A DNA stretch of 64,000 bases from Crocinitomicaceae bacterium (GTDB lineage: Bacteria; Bacteroidota; Bacteroidia; Flavobacteriales_D; Crocinitomicaceae): NCBI GenBank assembly GCA_024639405.1, contig JAHEIL010000046.1, positions 50,940 to 114,939 of the forward strand. Reading direction: 5' to 3'. Shown piece by piece: positions 55,345 to 64,000 of the stretch; positions within the stretch are counted from its first letter, which is position 1; every line of letters begins with the position of its first letter. A program made the translations under genes and the position numbers. The notes below the pieces were generated by a model. The model was not told the DNA's origin. It saw only the letters and a program-made list of their open reading frames with translations, and ran no database searches.

Positions 55345-55667
55345 AATTAAAAATTTAAAAATTTAAAATAATTAATTTATTTTTCTTTTGTACGGTTATA
55401 AAAAAGAATATTAAACAATATAAACCGATTTATCGTTTAATAAAAATTAAACTATTTTGTGTTATATTATACAAATGTAAAATAATAAATTAAACATGCA
55501 AATTATTAAACCATTATTTTCTAAAATTATACATAAATATAATTGCATAGTTTGAAAGGTCTTAGGACTAGATAGTTATTCAATTCTAATTCATACTAAC
55601 AAGTCAATATAATGTGAGAATTTTAAAACATAAATACTAGATTGGGCTATTACAAGCACTTACTAAA
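55345..55667. other. AT-rich intergenic region
   Basis: No gene of useful length and no RNA gene are seen in these 323 bases. Apart from the promoter of the S74 operon at 55472-55502 the region is very AT-rich and has no clear terminator for the sugar transporter gene to its right. Confidence 0.6.
55472..55502 (-). promoter_or_regulatory. Bacteroidota-type promoter of the S74 / T9SS / protease operon
   Basis: On the minus strand TTTG (55502-55499) and TACATTTG (55479-55472) are separated by 19 bases, the ideal arrangement. The leader to the ATG at 55344 would be about 120 bases, with no obvious structure. Confidence 0.65.
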
Positions 55668-57110
55668 TCAATGTCCAGCAGCTGGCGCTTCTAATTCTAC
55701 ACCTTGTTTTTTCAACAAATTGCGCACATACACAGCGAAAAATGCCAAATATGCAAAACAAATCACTCCTACGATGTAACTTGCTTGAATTCCTAATAAA
55801 TCATTTCCTGCTAAGCGGCCTTGAACCAAACTTACGATTCCTCCACCCATGATCATCATGATTAAGAAGCCACTTCCTTGGTTGGTGTATTTTCCTAAAC
55901 CACTAATTGATAATGTAAAAATACATGGCCAAAGTGTACTACAAAATAAACCAACGCTGATAAAGGCATAAACAGAAACCATTCCAGAAGTGTTCATTCC
56001 AATAAACAAAGAAAGAATTCCTAATAATGAGAAAATTAATAATTGTTTCGCTGGATTTCCTTTACTCATAAAGTCACCCAAAATCATTAGAACAATTACT
56101 AAAGGATAATAATTAAACATGGAAACATCATTTCCTACCAATGAATTAATTCCCATAAATATTCCAAAAGCAACAAATGGTAACAAAACAGATAAAAGAG
56201 TTTGTGTTGATTTTTTCAAATTGAAAGCACCTGCTGCAGATGTCCAACGACCAATCATTAAACTCGCCCAAAACAACGAAATGAATGGGGCTGCTTTTCG
56301 CGTTTCAATATCAACATTTTGTTTCAAATAATCGGATAAATTTCCAGCAGTTGAAACTTCTACACCAACGTATAAAAAGATCGCAATCATTCCTAAAATC
56401 AATTGTGGGTATGCTAAAGCTGATTTTTTAGCGCTTTTATCTTCAACAACTTCGTCTTCAATTACAGCTGGTTTGTTTGGAATGGATGAAAATTTGAATA
56501 ATATCGCTACCAAAACAAAAGCTAATCCTAATAATAAATAGGGGATTTTAATACTATCTATGCTCACATTTTTCGCATCGTTATTGACCCCACCAAAAAT
56601 GGCTAAACCTAATAAAACAGGTCCAATGGTCGTTCCTAAATTATTAATGCCACCAGCTAAACTCAATCGTTGTGATCCTTTCGCTGGATCACCTAAATTA
56701 ATTGCTAAAGGATTAGCAGCCGTTTGTTGCAACGAAAAACCAATTCCAACAATAAACAAACCAGTAATCATCGTATAAAACGATTCATAGTTGGCCGCAG
56801 GAATAAATAACAACGTACCTGCTGCAGAAATCAACAAACCTAAGGAAACACCATTTTTATAACCAATTCTGTTGATGATGTCTTTTTTTGTGAAGTAAGA
56901 AATCATATAATAAAGAATCGAACCAACCGTATAAGCTATGTAAAACGCAAAACTAATTAATTGAGATTGCCATTGTTCTAAATGCAAATGCTCTTTGAAA
57001 ACTGGAATTAAAATATCATTCGATGCGGCTACAAAACCCCAAAAGAAAAATACAGTAGTAATGGTTGCCAATGAACCGTAATTCGTTTTAGTAAATGTTG
57101 ATGTTGACAT
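55668..57110 (-). CDS. FucP/GluP-type MFS sugar-proton symporter
   Basis: Inner-membrane sugar importer of 480 residues and about twelve helices. The opening TTVFFFWGFVAASNDILIPVF and the QQTAANPLAINLGDPAKGSQRLSLAGGINNLGTTIGP segment are characteristic of the FucP family (fucose, glucose/galactose or related monosaccharides). It is divergent from the glycosidase operon, so it probably takes up its released monosaccharide. The start at 57110 (MSTST) is preferred; a longer frame from 57173 adds a hydrophobic-poor leader. Confidence 0.9.
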   Translation of the reverse strand: MSTSTFTKTNYGSLATITTVFFFWGFVAASNDILIPVFKEHLHLEQWQSQLISFAFYIAYTVGSILYYMISYFTKKDIINRIGYKNGVSLGLLISAAGTLLFIPAANYESFYTMITGLFIVGIGFSLQQTAANPLAINLGDPAKGSQRLSLAGGINNLGTTIGPVLLGLAIFGGVNNDAKNVSIDSIKIPYLLLGLAFVLVAILFKFSSIPNKPAVIEDEVVEDKSAKKSALAYPQLILGMIAIFLYVGVEVSTAGNLSDYLKQNVDIETRKAAPFISLFWASLMIGRWTSAAGAFNLKKSTQTLLSVLLPFVAFGIFMGINSLVGNDVSMFNYYPLVIVLMILGDFMSKGNPAKQLLIFSLLGILSLFIGMNTSGMVSVYAFISVGLFCSTLWPCIFTLSISGLGKYTNQGSGFLIMMIMGGGIVSLVQGRLAGNDLLGIQASYIVGVICFAYLAFFAVYVRNLLKKQGVELEAPAAGH

Positions 57111-57279
57111 TTTGTTTGTGTTAGTTTTTGTTTTCTTGATGGGTAAAAGTAAAATAGTTTTAGTGGAATACAAGTTTTTTTCAAAATAATTTTTTCAAAC
57201 GAAACAATTAAATTAAAAATAATTACAGCTAAACATCTATTTTCCATCTATTTAAAAAATATTTTCAAAATTTATGTAT

Positions 57280-57300
57280 TTATTGTATTTTTTACAATAA
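57280..57300. promoter_or_regulatory. Inverted repeat in the divergent sugar-transporter / glycosidase promoter region
   Basis: TTATTGTA (57280-57287) and TACAATAA (57293-57300) are perfect reverse complements around five T. The position, between the divergent transporter and glycosidase genes, suits an operator. AT-rich context lowers the specificity. Confidence 0.45.
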
Positions 57301-57343
57301 GTTTGTGAAAACGAAAATTACAAGAAAGTAATAAGGTGAATCA

Positions 57344-57351
57344 TATTTTTG
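57344..57351 (+). promoter_or_regulatory. -7 element TATTTTTG of the glycosidase operon
   Basis: TATTTTTG fits TAnnTTTG and lies 26 bases before the ATG at 57378. No TTTG occurs at -33, so the promoter may be activator-dependent. Confidence 0.4.
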
Positions 57352-57377
57352 TACCTTGTTACATAAATTTCAACTAC

Positions 57378-58718
57378 ATGGGATTAAAGTTACTAAAAAC
57401 AAGTTGCCTATTATTATTAACAAGTGTTATTGCCTATGCGCAAAACAATGTAGTTACAATTGTAAAAAAAGAGCAACAATGGACACTTTTGGTTAATAAC
57501 GAGCCCTATTATATTCGTGGGGCGGGTGGTGAAAAATACTTAAAAGAAGTGGTTGCCATTGGCGGAAATACAATACGTACATGGGGTTTAGAAAATGCTC
57601 AAACGGTATTGGATGAAGCACAAAAATTAGGAATCAAAGTGATGTTGGGAATGTGGGTTCAGCACGAACGCCATGGTTTTGATTACAATGATGAAGCAAA
57701 AATCAAGGCTCAACTTGAAGGGTTCAGAACTCAAATAAAAAAATTTAAAAATCATCCAGCACTATTAATTTGGTGCGTCGGAAATGAATACGAATTGGAT
57801 TATTCCAACCGTAAAGTTTGGAAAGCAGTGAATGACATTGCTAAAATGGTAAAAGAGGAAGACCAAAATCATCCTGTTGCAACAGTTACAGCAGGAACAA
57901 ATGCTGAGAAATTAGCGCATGTGATGACTGAACTCACAGCAATCGATATTTATGGAATCAATACGTACGGTGATATTGGTAACGTGAAAAACGTGTTAAC
58001 TGAAGGTAATTTTCAAGGTCCTTACATGATTACTGAATGGGGACCAAACGGTCATTGGGAATCACCAAAAACAATGTGGGGCTCATCCATTGAACAAACG
58101 AGTAAAGAAAAAGCAACAAGTTACAAAGATCGCTATGCACAATACATCGCAAAAGATAGCAAACAATGCATTGGCTCATTTGCTTTTTTATGGGGACAAA
58201 AACAAGAATACACAAGTACTTGGTACGGGATTTTTTCTGAAAATGGCGCTGCAACAGAAGTATACGATGCTATGGAATATTGTTGGACCAACAAAGCCCC
58301 TAAAAATTGTGCGCCAAGCATCGATTCTTTTCGCGTTGATAATCTTAAACCCAATTTAAATTCAATTTTCAAAAGCGGGCAACTGGTTGAAGTGAAAGCA
58401 TTCGCAAAAGACCAAGAAAATGATAAATTAAACTACTCTTGGGAATTGTATCCTGAAAGTGAAGATTTAAAAACAGGTGGAGATGTGGAATCGAAACCAC
58501 CATTAATAAGTGGGCAAATTCGTTCCAAACAAGCTGCTACTTGTGTGTTAAAAGCACCTAAAAAAGAAGGTCGTTACCGTTTGTTCTTAACCGTTAGTGA
58601 CGGAGAAAAAATTGCCTATTGTAATTTCCCATTTTACGTGCAACCATCAAAAGCTCCTGAAGATCAACCAATGGTTCGCTTTAAAAAGACAACATTAAGT
58701 TCATTTGAAAATGAGTAA
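57378..58718 (+). CDS. Secreted clan GH-A glycosidase (GH2 TIM-barrel-like)
   Basis: A 446-residue periplasmic or surface glycosidase: signal peptide MGLKLLKTSCLLLLTSVIAYAQ, a barrel with NTIRTWG, HERHGFDY, the acid/base Glu in WCVGNEYEL (about 140) and the nucleophile Glu in MITEWGPNG (about 220), and a C-terminal Ig-like domain (about 330-435). The NE and EWG pair is the GH2/GH5 clan GH-A signature. The exact family and substrate (perhaps a beta-glucan) are not recognised. The ATG at 57378 is chosen; an upstream GTG at 57336 lies across the -7 element. The final bases overlap the next gene by eight. Confidence 0.82.
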   Translation: MGLKLLKTSCLLLLTSVIAYAQNNVVTIVKKEQQWTLLVNNEPYYIRGAGGEKYLKEVVAIGGNTIRTWGLENAQTVLDEAQKLGIKVMLGMWVQHERHGFDYNDEAKIKAQLEGFRTQIKKFKNHPALLIWCVGNEYELDYSNRKVWKAVNDIAKMVKEEDQNHPVATVTAGTNAEKLAHVMTELTAIDIYGINTYGDIGNVKNVLTEGNFQGPYMITEWGPNGHWESPKTMWGSSIEQTSKEKATSYKDRYAQYIAKDSKQCIGSFAFLWGQKQEYTSTWYGIFSENGAATEVYDAMEYCWTNKAPKNCAPSIDSFRVDNLKPNLNSIFKSGQLVEVKAFAKDQENDKLNYSWELYPESEDLKTGGDVESKPPLISGQIRSKQAATCVLKAPKKEGRYRLFLTVSDGEKIAYCNFPFYVQPSKAPEDQPMVRFKKTTLSSFENE

Positions 58719-60570
58719 TCACATCAAAAATATCATCCTTCTATTTGCTGCCTTATTCGGTATGCAACAAGTTGGATTTGCACAAGAAATTCGTTTGAAA
58801 GACTCAACAAGTTTGAACAATCAAAGTGGTCTTTTCCCGAAAATTCTAGCCGAAACAATGGATAAAATTACAGTAAGCGGTTACTACCGTTTTATTGGAA
58901 ATTATACAGACATGAAAATTCAATACCCTGAATTCAGTGCTGCTCCTTCAAAAAAAGTATTTATTGGTGACGATAGTCAAATTCCACAATTGATGTTACA
59001 AATTAGTGGACGTCCAAGTGCGCGGACGACATTTGCTACGGATCTTTATTTGTGGACGCCTTTAACGGGAAGCGAAACAGATTATGTAAAAGGATTGAAT
59101 TTAGGGGTGAACTTGATTGGAAGTCATTCTACAAAATACGGTTCATTTAATGTTAGAACTGGAGGAATCAATTGGTATTCATTGAGTCCGTTAACATTTG
59201 GGACGAATACAGGATATAACCGTTTTAGTATTTTTGAGCGCAATCCATGGGATCCGAATACAGCTTCTGTTAATCAACGTTATGAGAAATTTTTTAACGA
59301 TGGCGCATTGTCCCAAGATGTGCGTTGGGGACAACAAGCATTTCAAGGAATTATCGTAGATGGAGATAAATTACCTGCTGGATTTTCTTTTGCATTTATG
59401 TATGGAAAAACACAATTTAATGGCGGTTCAATGAACATTCCAAATGCTTCAACAGGTGGTAAATTAAAAAAATCATTTGGCAATAATTTTGTAAGTTTAA
59501 ATTCCTTTACATCACAAACGTACACAGATAGTCTAGCTGTTCGTACGATCAAATTTGAAGTGCATACTGTAGAATTTGATTTGGAAAAATTTGGCTTTAA
59601 TTTCAAAGGTGAAGTTGGTTTGGGAAGATATAAAAGTCCAATTAATCAATCTAAATGGGGAGAGGCAATTAATTTAAAATTAAAACTGCCTCAAAAATGG
59701 ACTAAAATTCCAATTGAATTTCATTACTTCCAAATTAGTCCATTGGTAATTAATAACAATGGGGTCTTTTGGAACACTTCTGTTGTAGAATACAATGATG
59801 CGTTCAACAATAATGAAAACGGTACTCAAACAACCTTAATTCCATTTGCAAGCTCCATGCTTCAAATTGGGCAAATGACCAATAATAGAAGGGGACTTGA
59901 ATTGAATACAGAAGTCAACTTCAAAAAATTAAAAATCAGTATTGGTTACAATACTTCTCAAGAAATAGATGCATTAACCCGTAAAATTGCTTTTTCTCAT
60001 CCCGTTAATAATTTAGCGTTGTCGCGATTTTGGAGATGGGGATTCCCTGCAAATGTAGGACCTTATGGACAATTGAATAAAATTTACAGAGGCGTTTATG
60101 AAACCGTTGAAATCAGTGATTCAGCCGTTGCAAAAAGCTTCAATGCCTTTGAAATCAATGCAAAATACAAAACTAAATTATTCAATAGAGAATTGTTTAT
60201 TTATTACCTAGGTTCGTTTAGTTCTGTTCAAAAAAGTTTTTCAATCACGCCAGTATACTCAACCAGTGCATATTTTCAAACGTATTACCACCAATTAGAA
60301 TTTTATTTAAGCATTACCAAAAACTTTACTTGGACGAATTATTTCGGATACGACCGCATCATTGGAAACGACCGAACACGTTTGGATGTAATTTCAGGTA
60401 AAGCCAAAAATCAAACAGGTTGGAGTTATTCAACAGGTTTTGATTGGTACATTGCAAAAAACACAGGTTTGTATGTCCGAAATCGTTGGATGACAAACAG
60501 TGATGCCAATTTTCATTTAGATAAATATGAAGGCATGGAAACAACCGTTGAATTAAAAATCTATTTCTAA
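58711..60570 (+). CDS. Outer-membrane beta-barrel protein, porin-like, in the glycosidase operon
   Basis: A 619-residue outer-membrane protein with signal peptide MSNHIKNIILLFAALFGMQQVGFAQ. The body is a series of alternating amphipathic strands with many aromatic residues, and the last residues TTVELKIYF form a BAM-type terminal strand ending in Phe. No plug domain or TonB box is seen, so it is not a SusC-type receptor. An ATG at 58711 overlaps the glycosidase stop by eight bases; a TTG two codons upstream is less likely. It may admit oligosaccharides. Confidence 0.78.
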   Translation: MSNHIKNIILLFAALFGMQQVGFAQEIRLKDSTSLNNQSGLFPKILAETMDKITVSGYYRFIGNYTDMKIQYPEFSAAPSKKVFIGDDSQIPQLMLQISGRPSARTTFATDLYLWTPLTGSETDYVKGLNLGVNLIGSHSTKYGSFNVRTGGINWYSLSPLTFGTNTGYNRFSIFERNPWDPNTASVNQRYEKFFNDGALSQDVRWGQQAFQGIIVDGDKLPAGFSFAFMYGKTQFNGGSMNIPNASTGGKLKKSFGNNFVSLNSFTSQTYTDSLAVRTIKFEVHTVEFDLEKFGFNFKGEVGLGRYKSPINQSKWGEAINLKLKLPQKWTKIPIEFHYFQISPLVINNNGVFWNTSVVEYNDAFNNNENGTQTTLIPFASSMLQIGQMTNNRRGLELNTEVNFKKLKISIGYNTSQEIDALTRKIAFSHPVNNLALSRFWRWGFPANVGPYGQLNKIYRGVYETVEISDSAVAKSFNAFEINAKYKTKLFNRELFIYYLGSFSSVQKSFSITPVYSTSAYFQTYYHQLEFYLSITKNFTWTNYFGYDRIIGNDRTRLDVISGKAKNQTGWSYSTGFDWYIAKNTGLYVRNRWMTNSDANFHLDKYEGMETTVELKIYF

Positions 60571-60581
60571 TCGTTAGAAAA

Positions 60582-62303
60582 ATGAAAAAAATAACACCAA
60601 TGAAACAAATTTTATTAATTACACTATTGCTGAGTGTTAAGTGGAATGTCAACGCACAAGTTTCAACTAAAAAAGTTGAGTTTGTTGGCGCCGCTCGTTC
60701 CGAAATGTCGGGGTTTAGTTTGTCACAAGACAACGTGATAGATACCGTTACTCCTGGAAAACGATCAGATGGATACGCATTAATCGATTTAGGTTTTAAA
60801 ATCAATCCAAACAGCTCAACTGAAATCTTAGGAATGATTCGTATTAAAAATGCATTTGGAGGTTTTTGGGGTGCAGGTGTAACATTTGATGTTCGTCAAT
60901 TGTACGTTAGAGGTGTAATTGCAAATGCAGTTCGTTACCAACTTGGAAACATAGATTACAAATTAACTCCGTATACTTTCTACAATCACAATCCTGACCA
61001 ATTAATTGAATTAAACGGTATTCAAAAAATAAAGCAAGACATCATTAATTACGAATCGTTTTATACCAATAATAATACGTGGCGTCAACAAGGAGCTGCG
61101 ATGGATTTTGGTTTGACATTTAAAAAATATGTACAAGAAGTGAAGGTAAATGGATTTATCACACGATTAAATTCTGCCATTACTACTTCTCTACTAGAAC
61201 GTTTATACGGAGGTGGAAATGTGATTATCACTCAAAGTAAATACGCAACAATTGGGTTGAATTATGTGAGTGCGTTTGATGTATTAGGAACTGCATTAGA
61301 CAGCAATGCTTACCGCAATAATGTATCAACGTTGACATTTGAATCTACCTTGTACGACAAAAATTGGAAAATTGGTATCAAAGGAGAAACAGGAACATCT
61401 AAAATCTTTAAAACACAAATCGACGACAACAATTTAAGTGATTATTTTGTGGATGCTACATTGAAGATTGATCATAAAAAATCAAACGTAAGTTTAGCAC
61501 TTTCTTATTTAAATGTCGGTGATGATTTTAGAAGTATAGGCGCTCAATCAAAACGTGTTGACTTCAATAAGTTAAATACTTTGTATCAAAACTACACCAA
61601 CGATCAAATTGTTCGACCAATTTCAAGTTTTGATGTGTACCAAAACAGTAATTTATACAATGCTGGGATTTCTGATCGCATCATGGCATACAACCCTGTG
61701 TTCAATAATGCAACGCCTTATGGTAGAGCAACGTTTAACAGAAATGGTTTGACTTCACAATTGAGCTATTTAGATCCTAAAAAGCGGTTGGAAGTAAGAT
61801 TAGAAGGACAGTTTTTAACTGAAATTCGTGGACAAGGAACAACTAAATTAAAAGACTTTACGGTATTAACTGCTCAAGTAAAATGGGATGTAAGTAAAAC
61901 ATTTAAGTTTAAAATGCCACTGGTTGTAACTTCAGGATTTAATCAACAGCAAACCGAACGAAAAAGTGACCTAGCATTTGAACAAATCAATTTAACTTCT
62001 ACTCAATTTAATACTGGAATCGACTTCGAATTTATCCCACAATTTCATTTATTAGCAGGCATTAATTCTATGCAAGCTACTGGAAATGAAATATTACCAG
62101 AACGCAAACCTAATGGAGAAATTTACAATTTCACACCTGTTTCAATAGCAGTGAATGAATTGATCTATTCAGGTGGAATTCGTTTTAACTTTAGCGATAA
62201 GATCTTTTTAGCAGGTTTGTATGATTATTCGACAATCAACTCAAATGGATTAAATCCTTATCATTTAAATCAGTTATTAATTGTTTACTCTATGAAATTT
62301 TAA
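60582..62303 (+). CDS. Second outer-membrane beta-barrel protein of the glycosidase operon
   Basis: A 573-residue barrel protein with a signal peptide ending VNAQ; the start at 60582 or the in-frame ATG at 60600 would both work. Amphipathic strands fill the length and the C-terminus LLIVYSMKF is a typical barrel end with Phe. There is no plug domain. It shares little visible sequence with the barrel encoded before it, so the operon encodes two unlike channels or a channel plus a partner. No family is recognised. Confidence 0.75.
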   Translation: MKKITPMKQILLITLLLSVKWNVNAQVSTKKVEFVGAARSEMSGFSLSQDNVIDTVTPGKRSDGYALIDLGFKINPNSSTEILGMIRIKNAFGGFWGAGVTFDVRQLYVRGVIANAVRYQLGNIDYKLTPYTFYNHNPDQLIELNGIQKIKQDIINYESFYTNNNTWRQQGAAMDFGLTFKKYVQEVKVNGFITRLNSAITTSLLERLYGGGNVIITQSKYATIGLNYVSAFDVLGTALDSNAYRNNVSTLTFESTLYDKNWKIGIKGETGTSKIFKTQIDDNNLSDYFVDATLKIDHKKSNVSLALSYLNVGDDFRSIGAQSKRVDFNKLNTLYQNYTNDQIVRPISSFDVYQNSNLYNAGISDRIMAYNPVFNNATPYGRATFNRNGLTSQLSYLDPKKRLEVRLEGQFLTEIRGQGTTKLKDFTVLTAQVKWDVSKTFKFKMPLVVTSGFNQQQTERKSDLAFEQINLTSTQFNTGIDFEFIPQFHLLAGINSMQATGNEILPERKPNGEIYNFTPVSIAVNELIYSGGIRFNFSDKIFLAGLYDYSTINSNGLNPYHLNQLLIVYSMKF

Positions 62304-62306
62304 CTT

Positions 62307-63314
62307 ATGAAAACATTTAAACTAATAGTTGCATTGACTCTTTTGGGATTCTCAATTTCGTCTTGTAGAAAAGATGCTCCAAAAATTGATGGGCCATCGT
62401 TGGAAGAATTAAATGGTGGCTTTTCTATTGTAGATCCCTTCTATGTTAGCCGTGATTCAGTTGATTTTTCAGCTGGCGAAACCGTTTATTTTACCTGTGG
62501 GATGTCGAAAACAAGTAACTGGAAAATTACCATTACTGGTCAAACATCAGGTGCAGTAAAAGAAATTACAGGTACAAGTAAAACAATTACAATGAATGAC
62601 GCTCTTTGGAATGGTTCAACGTCACAGCTTCCAATGTTTAGAAATGAGCTATGTGACATTCAACTTACGTTTGAAGGCGAATCGGATACATTGGTTGATC
62701 AAGTTAAAATCAAAGGCATCAAAGCAAATGCTGGCTATGTAATTGCAGATTTTGAAAATGGCTTTAATAGTGGTTGGGGTTCATTCATCCAATCAGGAGC
62801 CAACATGGATTTTCAAATCAAAACAGATAATTTTGCGCCTCAAGGAGATGATTACTTAAACATGGCAGGTACTGTCAATTGGGATTGGTTAATAGGTTTA
62901 ATCAATTTCAAAGCTTCTGCAGATGGATTCGTAACCTATCCATTAAATGCAAATGGAAACAATGTATATTTCAATGCCATGATCTATGGTGAGCCAGGAT
63001 TAATCAATTCAATTGTTCTCTTTCAATTTCAGGAAGATGAAAACGGTGACGGAACATTCACGGCAACAAGTGATGATCAATATGATGTGGAAATTAAAGT
63101 TGATTGGGTAGGTTGGAAATTAATCTCCATCAAATACAGTGATTTAGCGACTTTGGTAAATGGAGCTCCTTCTACTCCAAATGGTAACCAACAACACAAT
63201 CCAAACAAGATCAAGCAGATTAATATGTTACATTTAGCAAATCCATCTTCAGGACCAGCAAAAACAAAATTAGACTACATTATTTTCACTGAAAACGGTC
63301 CATTAAACCCATAA
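62307..63314 (+). CDS. Lipoprotein with carbohydrate-binding-like domain
   Basis: A 335-residue lipoprotein; the signal peptide has lipobox SSC at about 18-20. An N-terminal Ig-like part is followed by a jelly-roll-like domain (about 145-330): YVIADFENGFNSGWGSFIQ, NLIGLINFKAS and WVGWKLISIKYSDLA, which resembles CBM11/CIA30-type carbohydrate-binding folds. It would act as a surface glycan-binding protein of this locus, the role SusE/SusF-like proteins have in classical loci. No enzyme motif is seen. It starts three bases after the second barrel gene. Confidence 0.72.
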   Translation: MKTFKLIVALTLLGFSISSCRKDAPKIDGPSLEELNGGFSIVDPFYVSRDSVDFSAGETVYFTCGMSKTSNWKITITGQTSGAVKEITGTSKTITMNDALWNGSTSQLPMFRNELCDIQLTFEGESDTLVDQVKIKGIKANAGYVIADFENGFNSGWGSFIQSGANMDFQIKTDNFAPQGDDYLNMAGTVNWDWLIGLINFKASADGFVTYPLNANGNNVYFNAMIYGEPGLINSIVLFQFQEDENGDGTFTATSDDQYDVEIKVDWVGWKLISIKYSDLATLVNGAPSTPNGNQQHNPNKIKQINMLHLANPSSGPAKTKLDYIIFTENGPLNP

Positions 63315-63318
63315 AAGC

Positions 63319-64000
63319 ATGAAAATCCTACTGAAGTTTTCTATTATTGGATTGTTTGTTAGTTCGCACTTTGCCATAGCTCAACCTATAAATGTACGTG
63401 ACACTATTCAAATTGATACAGTAACAGTATTTGGAAAACAACGTGTCAACGGCTTTAAAAAGCAAGGTTTATATGATTTAGACTTACGTGCTTCTAAAAA
63501 ATCAATACGTGATTTTTCCGCCTTGAATTTGTATACTGATGGTATATCTGATGAAATTTGGAAAACCAATAATAATACTTGTATTTCAATGAAACAAGGT
63601 TTTGATCGACCAAAAAACGGGACTTCTTACCTTTCGTTAAAATGGGATAAAGTTGCAGGTGGTTGCTCTTGGATTGGAATGGGCATCGGTTGGGATGGTT
63701 GGAGTGGTAAAAATTTAAGCGCAATTTACGATACGGCTGCCATTCAATTGTATGTTCGTTCAACTTCTGTCAACATTTATAATTTACCCTTGGCTTTAGG
63801 TATTGAAGACCATAGCAACCAACAAGTTTGGATTGGCTTTTCTGCTGGTTTTATAGAAAATGGCGTTATAACAAAAGACTGGACAAAAATTACTATCCCA
63901 TTACAACTCTTTAATTTTGAAGATGAAAAATTTGATGGAAGCAATGTCAAACAACTCATCATTCAATTTGAAGCATCCGGTCAACTTGAAGTGGACGCAA
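63319..64000 (+). CDS. Secreted protein with CBM11-like domain, partial
   Basis: The frame opens at 63319 and runs off the right edge, 227 codons so far. A signal peptide (about 1-22, ending AIAQ) and a beta-sandwich resembling galactose-binding/CBM11-type domains follow: WKTNNNTCISMKQGFDRPKN, GGCSWIGMGIGWDGW, and DWTKITIPLQLFNF. The WxGW and ITIPL patterns match glycan-binding jelly rolls. An enzyme domain may lie beyond the window. It is four bases after the lipoprotein gene and belongs to the same operon. Confidence 0.7.
   Translation, partial: MKILLKFSIIGLFVSSHFAIAQPINVRDTIQIDTVTVFGKQRVNGFKKQGLYDLDLRASKKSIRDFSALNLYTDGISDEIWKTNNNTCISMKQGFDRPKNGTSYLSLKWDKVAGGCSWIGMGIGWDGWSGKNLSAIYDTAAIQLYVRSTSVNIYNLPLALGIEDHSNQQVWIGFSAGFIENGVITKDWTKITIPLQLFNFEDEKFDGSNVKQLIIQFEASGQLEVDA

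Noticed and set aside
60359..60805. Open frame of 148 codons on the minus strand across the junction of the two barrel genes
   Set aside because: It lies opposite two convincing barrel genes that continue through it, and its translation has no signal or known motif.
1..64000. CRISPR arrays, tRNA or rRNA genes, insertion sequences, prophage
   Set aside because: No regularly spaced repeats, no tRNA-like cloverleaf in the intergenic regions, and no transposase, integrase or phage structural gene. The S74 protein is a single exported protein, not part of a phage.

Overview
This AT-rich 64 kb stretch looks like chromosomal DNA of a Bacteroidota bacterium, most likely Flavobacteriales and possibly close to Fluviicola/Crocinitomicaceae. 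The evidence is a full-length SprA (outer-membrane translocon of the type IX secretion system, T9SS), several secreted proteins with T9SS C-terminal sorting domains, DUF4271 and TIGR01777 proteins, promoters of the Bacteroidota type (TTTG / TAnnTTTG), and no clear Shine-Dalgarno sequences. The genus is inference. No rRNA, tRNA, CRISPR array, insertion sequence or prophage was seen.

Layout. 1-12.1 kb is mostly housekeeping: a peptide-binding lipoprotein cut by the left edge, trpS, an acyltransferase, gatC, an MFS exporter, a PnuC plus NadR-like kinase pair, a DEAD-box helicase, a SCO1-like protein, rsmI, and an ALDH7-type aldehyde dehydrogenase with a long inverted repeat in its promoter. 12.2-28.3 kb runs leftward: a T9SS-sorted repeat protein, an epimerase, an acetyltransferase, sprA, ruvA, malic enzyme, and an Omp28-like T9SS protein. 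28.4-34 kb holds uroporphyrinogen-III synthase, DUF4271, glutaryl-CoA dehydrogenase, an AIM24-like protein and recJ.

34.1-49.7 kb is a coherent glucan-to-pyruvate system without SusC/SusD: a small secreted T9SS protein, a secreted GH13 amylase, a second GH13, an MFS maltose-type carrier, GH65 maltose phosphorylase, beta-phosphoglucomutase, a BadF-type sugar kinase, a Nudix-like NrtR-family regulator, and the Entner-Doudoroff operon zwf-pgl-edd-eda. A palindromic motif close to AGnGTCAAnTTGACnCT occurs upstream of the secreted protein, between the kinase operon and the regulator gene, and twice at the zwf promoter. It is a candidate operator tying the system together.

49.7-52.4 kb holds a TonB-dependent receptor behind a clear TPP riboswitch (thiamine uptake). 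52.5-55.3 kb is an operon of an S74-chaperone protein, a T9SS protein and a metzincin protease. 55.7-64 kb has a FucP-type sugar transporter divergent from an operon of a clan GH-A glycosidase, two non-SusC outer-membrane barrels, a lipoprotein and a further secreted protein cut by the right edge. The latter is an unorthodox polysaccharide-utilisation locus and, with the operator-linked glucan regulon, the most novel candidate here.
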